From Cristatella mucedo (lineage: Eukaryota > Bryozoa > Phylactolaemata > Cristatellidae), in assembly GCA_009760855.2 (NCBI GenBank), contig WPIO01000043.1:124001-188000 (forward strand): a stretch of 64,000 nt of DNA, read 5' to 3'. The notes under the pieces are model-generated. The model worked only from the letters and a program-made list of their open reading frames with translations, was not told where the DNA came from and made no database searches. How positions within the stretch are numbered: the stretch's first letter is position 1; each line of letters starts with the position of its first letter. Positions 42,194 to 53,215 of the stretch are shown here, one piece after another. Made by a program: the position numbers and the translations under genes.

Positions 42194-43805
42194 CCTCAAC
42201 AGCAGAATTCTAGAGATGAGTTGTTCGAATTTAAAGTGATATTACTTAAAATATCTTATATAGAGTGGTTTCTCAAAAGATTTTTGAAGTACAACTAATT
42301 GATCCATGTCAATTTTAAAGTTAACCTAGGCTCTCGTCCTGGAAGTGTATAGTCATGTATACATCCCAATAATATTAATTGAATAAAAATACGTTTCACA
42401 TAGCACCCTCAGAAAACTCATTCTCTTTTTAGGCACTTCACACCTAATGCAAAGGAAGCACAATCGAATGGTTAGTCGCAAGTAGCCTTGTTCCTTAGGA
42501 CAGGGTTAAAGCTAAAAGATAATCTATACGGATTTCTGTTGTCTATCTGACATATTAAGCTTTCAGTTGAAAAGTGGGTACCACTATTTCCTATATGGAA
42601 CTTCAATATGGTACAAAGACCTAACTTAGTTTTTACGATTGTAACGTATGGTATATGCTTGTTATTATTATTCTTATCGGTATTCAACATTGTAGCTGCG
42701 ATCACTTCTGCCAGGCTGAGTACGACAGGATTATATTTTGCAATGCATTTCCGCAAAGTCATTAAACATTTTTGTCAAGTCTAGTTGCCTGCGGTGGTCA
42801 GTTTGTTTAGCTGTATGGATCTAAATGAGTCTGTAGCGTAATTCTTACGGACTCCAGGACCTAGTAACGGCCACTAATGATCAGCATGCTGGCCCTATGC
42901 ATGTCACGCCTAATAATGTTAAACTTGTTGCCATTGAGCACGTTACCAATAACTGTTCATCGTGATTCCTTTGTATCAAACGTAAGGTGCCGATAAAGAG
43001 ATTATGTTCTCAGAGGACGCTAAATCAATGGAATTATTATTATTACGGTTATCTGCAACGTGAATAATGACTCTGCGAAAGCCTTTGAATTGATGGCCAA
43101 ACGATGTCTTGCAGTTGATGCACAACCCTTCAGCTAATAATAATAATAATAATAATAATATGCCTATTAAGGCACCCTCAGAAAACTCAATCTCTTTCTA
43201 GGCGCTTGACGTTTCTTATTAGTCGTGCAGGAGCGTTGCAGTGTACCCATTACAGGACATCTCACCTACAGGCACTGGCTCAAAAAGGTGTACCGCGTCA
43301 ACTTCAAGATTCCGGCCTCACTTTCAGGTCTGTTCCTTCTTCGGCTATAGCCATCCTATTATATCTACTCCAACACCGAGATACGTAAAGCATAGCCAAT
43401 TTTAAGAAGCAAATTCATTTACCTCAGAAATATAAGCCTTTCAAATCCTGAGGAGTCCTTTCCTTGAGTTTGCATGCACCCAAAACCCAAGACACACTCT
43501 CAACTATTTTCGCGACATTTCCTGGCTTGACCGAATTTGAAAAGAGGCATACGCATCTATTTACCTAAGCATTTATTGGATCGGTGTGATTCGTTCTTTA
43601 GGCGATGCTTGCTGACACTGTACGTGCTGCCACTGACCATATTCCTTAGTGACCCTGCGCCTGTCATTACTAACATTGTTATGCTGTTGTCGCTGAGCAT
43701 GCTACCAATAACTATTCGATTTAGCTTCCTTTGCAGAAAAGGTAGGAGAAAGTGATTGAGTTCTTCGACAGAGCTAGTAATACTAGTTTAGACTTATATT
43801 GTTAT
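42194..43805. repeat. Middle of unit C: LINE tails only
   Basis: Resumes the B-like sequence directly after the LINE ('cctcaacagcagaattctag'). Contains family-1 3' ends at 42,370-42,480 (minus), 42,885-43,050 (plus), 43,130-43,215 (minus, with (TAA)n at 43,136-43,160) and 43,560-43,790 (plus). No gene supported. Confidence 0.65.
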
Positions 43806-43894
43806 CACTATGTTTTCATGTTCTCAAAATTAACGTTTATTATGGCAAGATTCTGAAATGAAAAACATATGTAATGTAAGGTATGCACGGCACT

Positions 43895-44090
43895 AGCACT
43901 GGCTCTCAGCGTTAAATGAAAACTTGCTCTATGGCTTTGATTTTTAGCTCAAAAGATAAGAGCACTGAGATTATCCTGAAGATACCTTGGAATCTGATTA
44001 TTTTGTAACCAATACGCTAAGTTAAACCTTACTGCTTCAGTCTTCTGAGTCCAAATGCATTCTTTATTGACGGGTCTCATATGTCCACCT
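43895..44090 (-). pseudogene. MRPVN-type ORF beside copy C, one stop
   Basis: Minus strand: MRPVNKECIWTQKTEAVRF..., LQNNQIPRYLQDNLSALIF, a stop, AKNQSHRASFHLTLRASA. Frame and length agree with the ORF at 27,846-28,034. Position and orientation relative to the main gene are the same in all three copies. Confidence 0.4.
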
Positions 44091-44654
44091 GTGTTAAGCC
44101 TCAAGTGAATATATTGCATTTAGGGCATTCTTTAGGAACGTACAGAGCCATCTATCCTTTGACAAAATCTATTTCAGAATATTCTGTTCTAATTGCCAGT
44201 AAGAAAAATTGCAATTTTAACACAGCATCAAACGTCACATTGATTTACGATTTTGCTGCATTGTTGATTGGACCAAAATGCATCTTTCATTATAATCAAT
44301 TGCCAAGGTCGATTGTTATCTTTTCGTCACAAACAGTCGTGATAATGCACTGCCGTAATAAATACCTTAACCTCCAGAGTAATTCTCATGGCTATCGTGT
44401 GAGAAAATAGTTAATTATGCACGGTAAATGTAAGTATACTCTTGAATGCCCGATAGCTGCACGATCCGTATTTGCAACTAGCAAACAATGTTTATCCACT
44501 ACGTAAACGGTAATAAATTAGGCAGCTTTAGCTTCCACTGTTCGCCCTTCAGGAGCGAAGGCAACTACAGTGATTCCTTCAACCTGGGGCAATCGAGAGT
44601 CGTTCTGAAAAGCTGCCATCTGGAAGATCTCGGATAAGAGCCTTTGAGGCCGAG

Positions 44655-44802
44655 ATGGCTCAAACTAAGCACGAACAAGCATGTCCTAGACCGTGTAACC
44701 TTAACAACGACTTAGCGAACAACGACGTTGCAGACAAGTTGCCAACCACCAGTGTATCCAGAACTGCTATTCCGAGCTGTTACTTGGGAACAGGAGCGGC
44801 AG
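44655..44802 (+). CDS. Copy C of the unrecognised gene, upstream exon
   Basis: The frame reads EMAQTKHEQACPRPCNL, NNDLANNDVADKLPTT, SVSRTAIPSCYLGTGAA and ends at a donor GGCAG/GTGAGA in phase 1. The start shown is the first ATG of the conserved part; homology with copy B begins earlier, near 44,535, so the true 5' limit is uncertain. About 375 bp that hold the P-G-R-V-S motifs in copy B are deleted here (join near 44,534). It joins in phase to the exon at 44,876. No known domain; polar and Asn/Thr-rich. Confidence 0.5.
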
Positions 44803-44875
44803 GTGAGAACAAAAAAAAATTATTTCCTTGCGCACTTTTAAGTCAGCAAGTCTTAATAGCGATCCTATTTTGTAG

Positions 44876-44976
44876 AGCTTCTAACAAGGATTCGTGCTAC
44901 ATACGCGGCCATTGTAGAGGCCAGGCGAATCGCAGTGGACGCTGTGCCCGAGAAAGCTGCCAGAATATACGCCAAA
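44876..44976 (+). CDS. Copy C, second exon
   Basis: Acceptor gatcctattttgtag, then 101 nt with a perfect donor GCCAAA/GTAAGTA. Joined to the previous exon (phase 1 to 2 nt), it reads ELLTRIRATYAAIVEARRIA and VDAVPEKAARIYAK, an Ala/Arg-rich probable helix. The counterpart in copy B keeps the acceptor and TYAA but has lost the helix and donor. The matching phases on both sides are the best evidence that this is a real gene. Function unknown. Confidence 0.5.
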
Positions 44977-45062
44977 GTAAGTACAGCTTCAGGAATTCAT
45001 GTCTACAAACATTATCAGTCAGTAAATTTACGTTTCTAATCGCGATAGTTTGTCTGCTGCAG

Positions 45063-45296
45063 ATAACAACACATTGGCTAAATTTGCTAACCATATGGTC
45101 TGCAAGCGACTGCGGCCAAGTTATGGATAGTATGCCGGAATATATCAAAGTAATTTACTCCCTAGCTGAGGACATACCAAGGAAAGAAAAAGTCGGTAAC
45201 AACGAGGCTACGCTAATTAGGGCTTCTAGCCAAATCGTCGGCAGGTGGGCCATCAACACCATGGCTGCCATGCCGATATCTGGCTCGGTCGCATAG
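45063..45296 (+). CDS. Copy C, last exon
   Basis: A pyrimidine-rich acceptor (tagtttgtctgctgcag), phase 0 as required by the previous donor, and 77 codons to TAG: ITTHWLNLLTIWSASDCGQV, PEYIKVIYSLAEDIPRKEKV, ATLIRASSQIVGRWAINTMA, ending ISGSVA. The start is hydrophobic and the rest looks globular. No family recognised. No counterpart was seen in copies A or B: B goes directly from the decayed exon 2 into the GC-rich repeat. No clear AATAAA signal follows closely. Confidence 0.45.
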   Translation: MTTHWLNLLTIWSASDCGQVMDSMPEYIKVIYSLAEDIPRKEKVGNNEATLIRASSQIVGRWAINTMAAMPISGSVA

Positions 45297-45374
45297 CGGC
45301 GAGCGAACCGCTTAAAGCAGCACGGCCACTGCGTTAAACGAGCTGGTTAGTCGCCCCTCGGCCCGAATATCGTG

Positions 45375-45490
45375 TCGGCACGACGGCTCGCTCGACGGCC
45401 GCCACCGTTTTCACACGACGGCTCGCTCGACGACCGCCACCGTTTTCTCACCACGGTTCGCTCGACGGCCGCCAGCGCCGCCTCCGGTCA
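45375..45490. repeat. GC-rich tandem repeat of unit C
   Basis: Three units of about 37 bp beginning 'cacgacggctcgctcgacg' with 'ccgccaccgttttc' in the middle. Same relative place as in unit B. Confidence 0.75.
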
Positions 45491-45569
45491 CCGCCTCCCA
45501 CAGGCAGAGGTAGCAGTGACGCAGTAACGATAAACAGCATTCTGCAGGAATTTCGCGAACCTTATTTCG

Positions 45570-48300
45570 CAAACAGGTACTTGTTACGTGGAATGAGTTG
45601 CAGTTTATTGCAGCCAATCTCGTTAATTTTCCACGGATTTTGCTAACGGCAACTACTATTGCTTTTGACTGTTGTGCATTGCTGACAGTTAACAAAGAAA
45701 GCATCGTAAAAATTTTACTGTTTCACTTTGGACGCAGCAGAATGTTAAATGTAAAAAAATTGAGGCTTCCGAGCTGCCAATTTTTCTTCAATTTGCCGGT
45801 AATCAAGGTATTAGCCTTGGACACTGCTGTCGGTGCCGTTCATTGCTGGCTATTGAACGTGCACGATTGCTTGAAAAGATTTGGTTGCACTTTCAACACA
45901 GTGGGCTGTGAAAGAAATATATTTAATCTTGGCTCAATCCCTTTCCAGTGATTTGCGATGGACCATAATGGATTGTGTTTTTGTTCGTGCCGTTGCCGTA
46001 GATTGGCAAGCATTGCAAAAGATTAAACGATCAGAGCCTGTTGAAATGGTGGGAAATATGTGTGCATGTAGTGAGATTTTACGTATAATGAGATTTGTAG
46101 CTTTGTGAAGACGAGTTCTCGTCGATTTGCCATGGATATCAGTATTGGTCCCTGATATTGCTGTCTTGATGTGTATTGTTGACAATTAACTGCAAACTAG
46201 CATGGCATTCCTACGATTGCACGTGTAGCAAAAAGAAATGTGGAGTGCGATGACAATCGGCCCTTTTTGCAGCCAATTGATTGTTGACTTGCCACGGATT
46301 AAGTGGATTACTGATTCGAGCCGAGCAGTTCCCGTAATTGACATTTATTACCCGAGATTGTATGAGTGCGGTTGCTTGAAATAATATGGTCGACTAACTA
46401 GTGTGCTCTGTAACCTGCATTTAAAATTGGAGCTTTGCGAAGCCGATCTCAGGGCACTTTGCATCAGATGGCTGCAAATTGAGGTTTTTGGCTTGGGCAA
46501 TTGCAGTGCATTGCTGCCGATTTATCTGTGTGACTGTAGTGAAAATTGTGGGATTACACAATACCCAAAAATTAGAGACACGTGTGATGTAATGTAATGT
46601 AGTGTAATGTATCTCCGTCAGTAACTCCACAAAGTCATAAAGACCATGTGGGTGTTACGCAGAGTTTTGTATAGCCCACTCACAGCCTAAGCGGCTTTCG
46701 GTACGCATTCGGTAGCCAAGAGACTTCGTCTCACGCAACAAAGAGAAAGTGGGAAGTATAGCAGAGTCAGGAGAGCAGTTGAGGTAGTGAGTAGCATAGA
46801 AGTAGCAGTTCAGGACCGCTGAAAAAGATGTGCCATAGTCGGCACTTGGAGAGTATATGTCGTTGGGCAAGAATTGTGGAAGCGAGTTCCACAGTCTAGG
46901 ACCTGCAGAGCTAAAGCTTCAGTCGCCAACTATCTTTAAGCGGAGGAATGGGACAGCTAATTTATTGTCCACACAGGACCTGAGGGCACAAACAGGCTGA
47001 AACTTATGCAGCAGTTCAGCTAGGTATGAAGGAGCCAAGCCGTGGCGGGCCTTGTGGGTCAGCGTAAGCACTTTGCTCACTATTGGAGCTTAAAGTGTTC
47101 TCATTCTGATCGTTTTGCGGCCGGTTGCAGCGGAATGACTGCTGGCAGGGGCAATGTCCAACAACTGCAGTGCATTGTTGCAGAATGGTCGAGAAAATTA
47201 TAGTAAAGTTAGGCGAGTACACAATAACCGAAGAGTAGAGCAGCGTACAGTCGTAATTGGAGCTTTTAGTGTGTCCATTCTGGTCACGGTGTGGCGGATT
47301 GCAGCGGACTTCGGCGCATCGAGATGGATCATGATACGGGAGTTGCAGTCGGTTGCAATTCATTGCATAATAAATCGGGGTTGTAATTCATTGCACAATG
47401 GGGCAAAATCTTATGGATGAAATTAAGCCAAGTCTATTCCTATATGCAATGTCAATTAGAGCTTCGCGATGGCGATTTGAGGATGATTTGCAGTGGAACA
47501 CAGTTGACTGTAATAGTTTTCCAGGTCATTTCAGGCGATTACCGCCTATTGCCAAAGTGCGAGGATGCACATTTTTTTTACATGATTGTGCAAACAGCAC
47601 AGTGCACTTTGTTTTGCAATAAAAACTGGAGCTAGGCGAAATGCATTTCGATTTTCAAAGCGGTGGATTTGGTGGATTAAAGTGGATTTTGGTATTAACC
47701 TAGACTACTGCAGCTGATTGCAGGGAATTGCACGAGAACGGTCATGCCAATGCAAGGGAAATTTTTTTTACGCATTTTTTGCAGAGTTTGCTTTCATTTG
47801 CAATCAAAAAGGGAGCTTTATTTCCTTCTTTGCGTGGTGGAATGTAGTGGATTGAGGTATTGGCGTGGCTAACTGCAATCTTATTTCAGTGGACTTCGTG
47901 AGAACGCGAAAGCGAAATCGAGCGAATTTTCTGGGTACATTGTATGCGTAGCGTAGTTTGACATGCCAACCTTGTTGGAGCTGCGGGCAGCTGATTCGTG
48001 GTAGATGTGACGGAACTAGATTGCATTGCAGTGGATTGAGGTAGATGGTGGTACAGGCGTCCGGCACAGATCTCATTTGCATAAGTGTGCGTGGGAGTAG
48101 AGACATGAAAGTTGGTGGAGAGATCAACTGTAATATCAACTGTGTAACGACGTGTAATACAACGTCAGCGCCAAATGCGAGCTTAACAATGCTAATCGCT
48201 GGTCGACTTTAGCCTAGAGTGGATTTTGGTGTATTGAGGTGGCTTGTGGTGGATTTTGGTAATTGGTGGAGCCGGGCAATACCGATTTAAGTGGCTTGCA
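45570..48300 (-). repeat. Degenerate satellite-like array 2, inverted copy of array 1
   Basis: The reverse complement shows the same monomer core as array 1. Individual monomers can be paired: 'acgctgctctactcttcgg' at 18,312 matches the complement near 47,240, and 'aatcgccatagcgtagctcta' (18,098) matches 'aatcgccatcgcgaagctcta' near 47,460. So array 2 is an inverted copy of the whole array and not an independent amplification. A family-2 LINE is inserted at 46,585-47,080. Small ORFs within are not genes. Confidence 0.8.
46585..47080 (-). mobile_element. Family-2 LINE 3' end inserted in array 2 (minus)
   Basis: Starts with 'atgtaatgtagtgtaatgta' (ACATT tail in reverse). The minus frame at 46,655-46,870 reads NDIYSPSADYGTSFSAVLNCYF, SPDSAILPTFSLLRETKS and YRMRTESRLGCEWAIQN in parts. 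It is truncated within the C-terminal region. Array 1 has no insertion at the matching position. Confidence 0.85.
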
Positions 48301-49020
48301 TTGAAGTCGACGTGTAGCCGGCAGGCAGACGCAACCCCTGTGTATTGAAAATGAACCTTATCAACGGTCGCCGGTCGACATTTCACAGCACGCGAGGTCG
48401 CGGTGAGTGAGCTATAATCGAAGCGAATGCTAAACAGGGGTTCAAACTTACGGGTTGTACGTTTGACAGCAAATCTGGTGATAAGGCGAATGCACGTTGT
48501 ACGGAGGTTCTTAGTGACAAGAAAGGCCAGCTAATAGGTGCATGTAAGTGTTCAAGCTACATGCAAGAGATTATAGAGATATTTTTTTAGAGAAATAAAG
48601 ATAAGGAAAAACCAGCTCGAATCGAAGATTGGCGTTTGCGTCTAAGCCTAAACCTCAGGGCTTTCGCTGTGCACGCCGTATCGTAGATTTTAGTGTAATA
48701 TGTAGGAACCTATTCACAGCTCACGGGAAGTGGGAGTTTTAGCCAGAAAAGCTGCTCTACTGTTTCATAAGTTATGTTAATCCGTCTGTTGAATTACCTG
48801 AGCTTGAATTTACACATACTCGGAATTTGCACATATATCCCGAAGTAAAAATAGGCCGAGATGACGTTGCACTGATACATTAGATGGGGAAGTCATCGAG
48901 AGTAGCCGGATGGCGTTTTCGAAAGGGGGTAAGCCGAAACCAGGCTTGCACTATAGTTCTCTGCTGTAGGGCCACAGTCTGGCCCTCGATTAAGATCTCT
49001 CACCATAACTGCTTGTTGCA
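48300..49020. other. Unassigned stretch
   Basis: Nothing recognisable apart from a few monomer-like words at its start (gtggattttggt near 48,218-48,260 belongs to the array edge). Confidence 0.35.
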
Positions 49021-49029
49021 TGACATACA

Positions 49030-49162
49030 TTCTGTTGGTTACCGTGTGCACATCCCAAGCGAGTTAGCCTTTAAATTGGTTATAGATAACTCTCCAGCAC
49101 AGACAGTACATAAGATTTTCACTGATAAAGCTGAGAGGTTACATCACGGACGGCCTGGGTGA
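49030..49162 (+). pseudogene. pogo/Tigger-like transposase scrap
   Basis: The plus frame reads IPSELAFKLVIDNSPAQTVHKIF. In pogo/Tigger-type DDE transposases the second catalytic aspartate lies in a phrase of the form L-P-F-K-x-L-L-x-x-D-N-A-P-x-H; the match here is ELAFKL-VIDNSPAQ, two residues shorter before the D. Nothing else of the transposase is visible. The element with terminal repeats at 15,945 could belong to the same group, but no link is shown. Confidence 0.35.
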
Positions 49163-49164
49163 AG

Positions 49165-50740
49165 AGTTTTTTGAGCTCACCGTCTTAGCTCTTGTCTTAA
49201 TGCATTTATATGGATGGATGTGGCATGAAAATAATCAATATAAATTGCTGACACGTAATGTACGATGAATTACATACTTATAGCCAGCCTTCCAGTTACC
49301 GGAGGAACGGTTCTCAAAAATCCGATCTTGTTTCCTTCGCACCAAATGTGAAGTGCTATATAAATATAATAAATAATAAATAAAAAATAATAAAATTAAA
49401 TAAAGGGTTCGGCTCTCTGAGCTCGCTTTATCAAGTTTGCTATTATTATTATTATTATTTCTATTGCTCCAATAACAAATATGAGGCTATTCCGGGGTTA
49501 GGAAACACCTGCTGACGCTATCGGTAACTAAGCTGGGGCTAATAAAAAAATTACCCCCACTTATTGTTGCTTAAATATCCGTTCTAAATTCAAAATACTT
49601 GGAATTTTTCGATGAAAAGGAAGTGCAAGGTTGGCCAGTGCTTCTGGCCAATAGGATTCGTCGACGCTTGCGGGCAGGCACAAACGGAAGCTCCCAGCCG
49701 CTGCAGCACCTCGCCGGCTGCAGGCATGTGGTCGCTTGTTATCGTTTCTCGAGTCGGCTTGCATACATCCCAGGATCCATTGAATAGGCACAGCCGAATT
49801 GCATTCCTCTGACTACCGCACCATCTCAGGTAAGCAGGAGGCCTGCTGCTGGAAGTCTGCTTGTCGGCTTAGGCGCTCGCTTTAGGTGAGGATGACAGTT
49901 CGGCTATCGTAAAGGAGTAACGTAAATAGTCTCGCGGTATATCTTTTCGATTTGCAAACGAGGCCGATTGCAAACAGTTGGGATCATGGCTAAGTAAGTC
50001 GCTGTTCAATTCAAGCTATGATCTCTGCAAGCTCATTACGCCGACCGGTCTTCGTAGGCCTGTGTATGCCGGTGACCCATGGGTAATGAGTGGCTTGTAT
50101 TATGGATATACTTGTATTAGATGTGAGATTGTGGCTTGCCGACTTAAAATTTGCAAACCTGGATCGCCATAACTTTCAGCAACCCGCATCTGCCCTTGCT
50201 TTGGATTTAAGTAGGCTTTTGTTATTATGGATGAACAACCTAATGTCGTCTTGGAAGAGCAATTTTTGCCATCTTTACTGCACGGGTGACAGGAAATTCC
50301 ATAGCTATGTATGTGGCAACTGTTTACGTTGCCACCGTACTTTTTCCGCCCGCTCCACTATTCAAAATGTGAGCTTTTTACACTGCTGTGATGTGATGCC
50401 AAATGTAGATCTAGAATAGTTCTCAAATGTAAGCAGCCTCAGCCAGCATTTGCCTTTTTATATTTTTATCTATGCATATATTAATTGAGACGTCAAAGTC
50501 TGAACAGTAAAAGTTTGAGTGCTGCTGTGTAGTATTCATTGCTGCCATAAACCCACTGCACATACATCTCTATATACTCAAGCACCCAGGTTTGCTTACC
50601 CACAAGACCTGAATGTGAACAAAGCAAACCACCGACGCCTGCACATGCCACCTCTAAGCAGATAGGCATGCAAGCAACATCGATGTTTGGTTGTATAACT
50701 TATTACTTACCTATAACTTACCTTGAGCTTATAAAGGATT
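49165..50740. other. Unassigned stretch with a decayed LINE tail
   Basis: 49,320-49,465 has family-1 tail words split by an (AAT)n patch ('gtgaagtgctatataaat', 'gctctctgagctcgctttatcaag', ATT repeat). A minus frame at 49,561-49,791 contains DESYWPEALANLALPFHRKIPS, faintly like a copia integrase segment but too weak to call. No gene supported in 49,800-50,740. Confidence 0.35.
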
Positions 50741-50744
50741 GTGT

Positions 50745-51508
50745 TTAGCTGCATGGCTGCTATAATGTCTCATACAATATTTGTCATCAAACTGTGCGTA
50801 ATACATGGCTCTTATACAGCATCTGTTTAGTGCCTAGAAAGTGGTTGAACTCTGTGAGAATGCTGTACAAATGTATAATTATTATTTGTAAGCGAGTTTG
50901 GCATTATCGTCAGTGGATCTTGAAGCAAACGCTTATCAGACCCTGACCACCTTCATTCCAGTAAAGAAACGGATTGACTTCATGGTTTTGTCGCTCACTC
51001 TTAGGTCACTTCATTCTTTGGCTCCAGCCTATCTCTCAGATATACTCCCCCATCAGGCCAAGCATTGTACCACCTGCTTTTCGGAATCCAACAGTTTACA
51101 AATACCTCGTACAAACCTCAAGTCCTTTGGAGACCATGCATTTAGTTTGTATGCTCCCAAAGCCTGGAACTCCCTCCGTACCTGCGTCGGAATATCCCCT
51201 GACCTGACCACAGTTATAAAGAATCTAAAACCACACCTATTTAGGACAGCATTTAATGGGTCCCCGTGATTCATCCTTCATGTGCTTGTGCGTGCTGACA
51301 CTGTGCATGCTGCCACTAACCACATTTGCATGCTGACCCTGTGCATGTCACCCCTAACCATGTTATTCATTTTGTTTGTTTAACCAGCATGATATTACTC
51401 CACATTCAATTGCTATCCCCTTTGCAGCAAATGTAAAGCGAATAGAAAGAGATTGAGTTCTCTGAGGGCGCTTTATCAAGTGCATTATTATTATTATTAT
51501 TATTATTT
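50745..51508 (+). mobile_element. Two family-1 LINE 3' ends in tandem
   Basis: 50,745-50,885 is an old tail ('tagtgcctagaaagtggttg', 'aatgctgtacaaatg'). 50,940-51,508 carries KRIDFMVLSLTLRSLHSLAPAYLSDIL, then CFSESNSLQIPRTNLKSFGDHAFS, PKAWNSLRTCVGISPDLTT in parts, UTR, and (ATT)n tail (51,485-51,507). Open over 124 codons (50,898-51,269), but retrotransposon-derived. Confidence 0.85.
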
Positions 51509-51509
51509 G

Positions 51510-52215
51510 AAGAGTTGACGTTAGTTTCTGCTCTTTGAGTGGTTACGATACAGCATCTGGCCACATGCAATTAAATCCTATAACATAGTTATTTTGCCAC
51601 GCTCGAACATTAGTATATCAACTAAGCTAATGTAAAACTTGCCGTACCCAATAGACTTGTGTGCATTAGTCACCTGGTTTATCTTCTCAGGTTGGTTAGT
51701 GACAAAGTGATACATTAATAACTGACCATTTTTCCTTTGTCTCATATTTATCCGATCTCATTTCGATTATGTGTTCAAGAAATTGTTCCTTCCTCGTTTT
51801 GGTTAATTTCCAAATTCACTTTGATAACTTATCTAACTGCTTCAGCACTTGATTTCGTGCATTGACTGACTCACTATCTCTTGTGGCTAATGTGCATGGC
51901 CCTATCCACACCAAGGATCACACACTCGACCAAATTTTCTAATACAACTTCACTTTGTCATAACCACTTATTACCAAACCCTGCTTGTTATAGTGATGCT
52001 TTAAAAGTCTTGCTTGCAAGCAGAGCTGCTGGCCTATTCGCTTGGCTAATCGGCTTTCGCCCTTTGTACAAGCTATGCAATCGTCATCTTAACTGGTGAG
52101 GCATCCTAGTTGAGGCAAAGCGCTACCTGTTAGTCGGTTCTCATTAGCTATAGACACTAATGTGCGTTCGTGTACACATTGTTTTACACTTGTTTTACCC
52201 CCTTTTTTACACTGT
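51510..52215. other. Unassigned stretch upstream of the FERM exon
   Basis: No merlin/ERM exon recognised here on the plus strand; one open frame at 51,881-52,099 has no match I know. It ends in the pyrimidine-rich acceptor tract of the next exon. Confidence 0.35.
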
Positions 52216-52217
52216 AG

Positions 52218-52293
52218 TGACGAAGCCAAACTGGAATACCTACTGATTGCTCGAGACTTGGACACATTTGGTATAAGTTATTATCAGGTCATG
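52218..52293 (+). CDS. Merlin/ERM-like FERM-domain exon (F2 end, before F3)
   Basis: A 76-nt exon between 'ccttttttacactgtag' and ATG/GTGAGTCC. After one base completing a codon it reads DEAKLEYLLIARDLDTFGI-SYYQVM. The pattern (D/E)-x-A-x-x-E-Y-L-x-I-A-x-D-L-x-x-[YF]-G-[VI]-x-Y-[FY] is the hallmark between lobes F2 and F3 of merlin and ezrin/radixin/moesin. From memory, human NF2 exon 7 is also 76 nt with the same phases. The protein would tether membrane receptors to cortical actin. The exon at 56,683 on the same strand is the expected later one, but the two exons between (about 135 and 75 nt in NF2) were not found in 52.3-56.7 kb. So the gene is either degraded or spliced in a way I cannot see. 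Confidence 0.65.
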
Positions 52294-52299
52294 GTGAGT

Positions 52300-53215
52300 C
52301 CTCCTTGTGCTTTTTCCCTATCTTGGCATCTTTGCTTGATGTGTATGCCTGTCTGGGAATTTCTTTCTAGGCACTTGGTATTTGCTCTGTGTGCAGTGTG
52401 TGAGTGTGAATTCGCACGTTTAGAGTGCAGCAGAACGTCTCTCTTCGTCCTCTCTTGTTCTTTCTTGTCCCTGCATGCAGGCTTGGCCAGGTTGTTTCCC
52501 AGCTCCCATCTTGAGCCCCCTCCTCTGGCCCCTTGCATCATATGCTCCTTTGCATGTGTATATTTGGGCAGCAGTTCCTTTTTGCTGTCCAGTGGGCAGT
52601 AGGCGATAGAAGTTTCCTGTTTCGAACTCGTTTGCAGGATGACGAAAGCTGCTGCCGCTGCTCGATCGAGTCACTAGTTTTTAGGCTCCGGCTCCGTGCC
52701 TCTCTGGCTGCTGTCCCTGTTCCTGCCGTCATGGCAATCGGTCTGCCCGAGGGAGGGTGCACTGCTTGCCTCTTGATTTCGTCGGTTGTGGGTTGAACGT
52801 GTGAGCACGACTCGAGACGTTTCATCTTTCTGGGCTTTTCTAAGCTTTAGGGAGCTCGGGGCCATGCAAGGACAGGCTCGAGTGGCAATGCACTTGCATT
52901 GCAGGAGGCAGGGTGTCCTACCATTCTGCTGCCTCTGCTTTGTATTCTGATTAGCAGGCAAAGCTAACTGCAATTCTGATTAGCAGGCAAAGCTAACTGC
53001 AAACCACTAGATATGTTTCACGTGCCTTTCTATATTAGCAAGCCCTGCTGCTTTTACAGTGCCATGTGATTGGGCTGAATGTTTTTCACGAGCTAATAGG
53101 TAGGGGTGGCATACCTTGTACAGCTTGGGCACTCTTGGCAATGCTGTGCTGTGACAGGCAGCACCCTCTGCCTTGCTGGCCAGTTTGGGTCATTTATGTG
53201 CAGGGGTGGTGTCTT
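52300..53215. other. Intron-like stretch
   Basis: No gene supported. Overlapping open frames occur on both strands at 52,280-52,970, probably composition-driven. A short direct repeat 'gattagcaggcaaagctaactgcaa' (in two adjacent copies, 52,948 and 52,978) is present. Confidence 0.4.

Noticed and set aside
49561-49791. Copia integrase fragment (DESYWPEALANLAL)
   Set aside because: One weak phrase only, with no neighbouring integrase or RT motifs.
52280-52973. Open frames on both strands after the FERM exon, including 146 codons on plus
   Set aside because: They run through the exon's donor into intron-like DNA; no domain or second splice site supports them.
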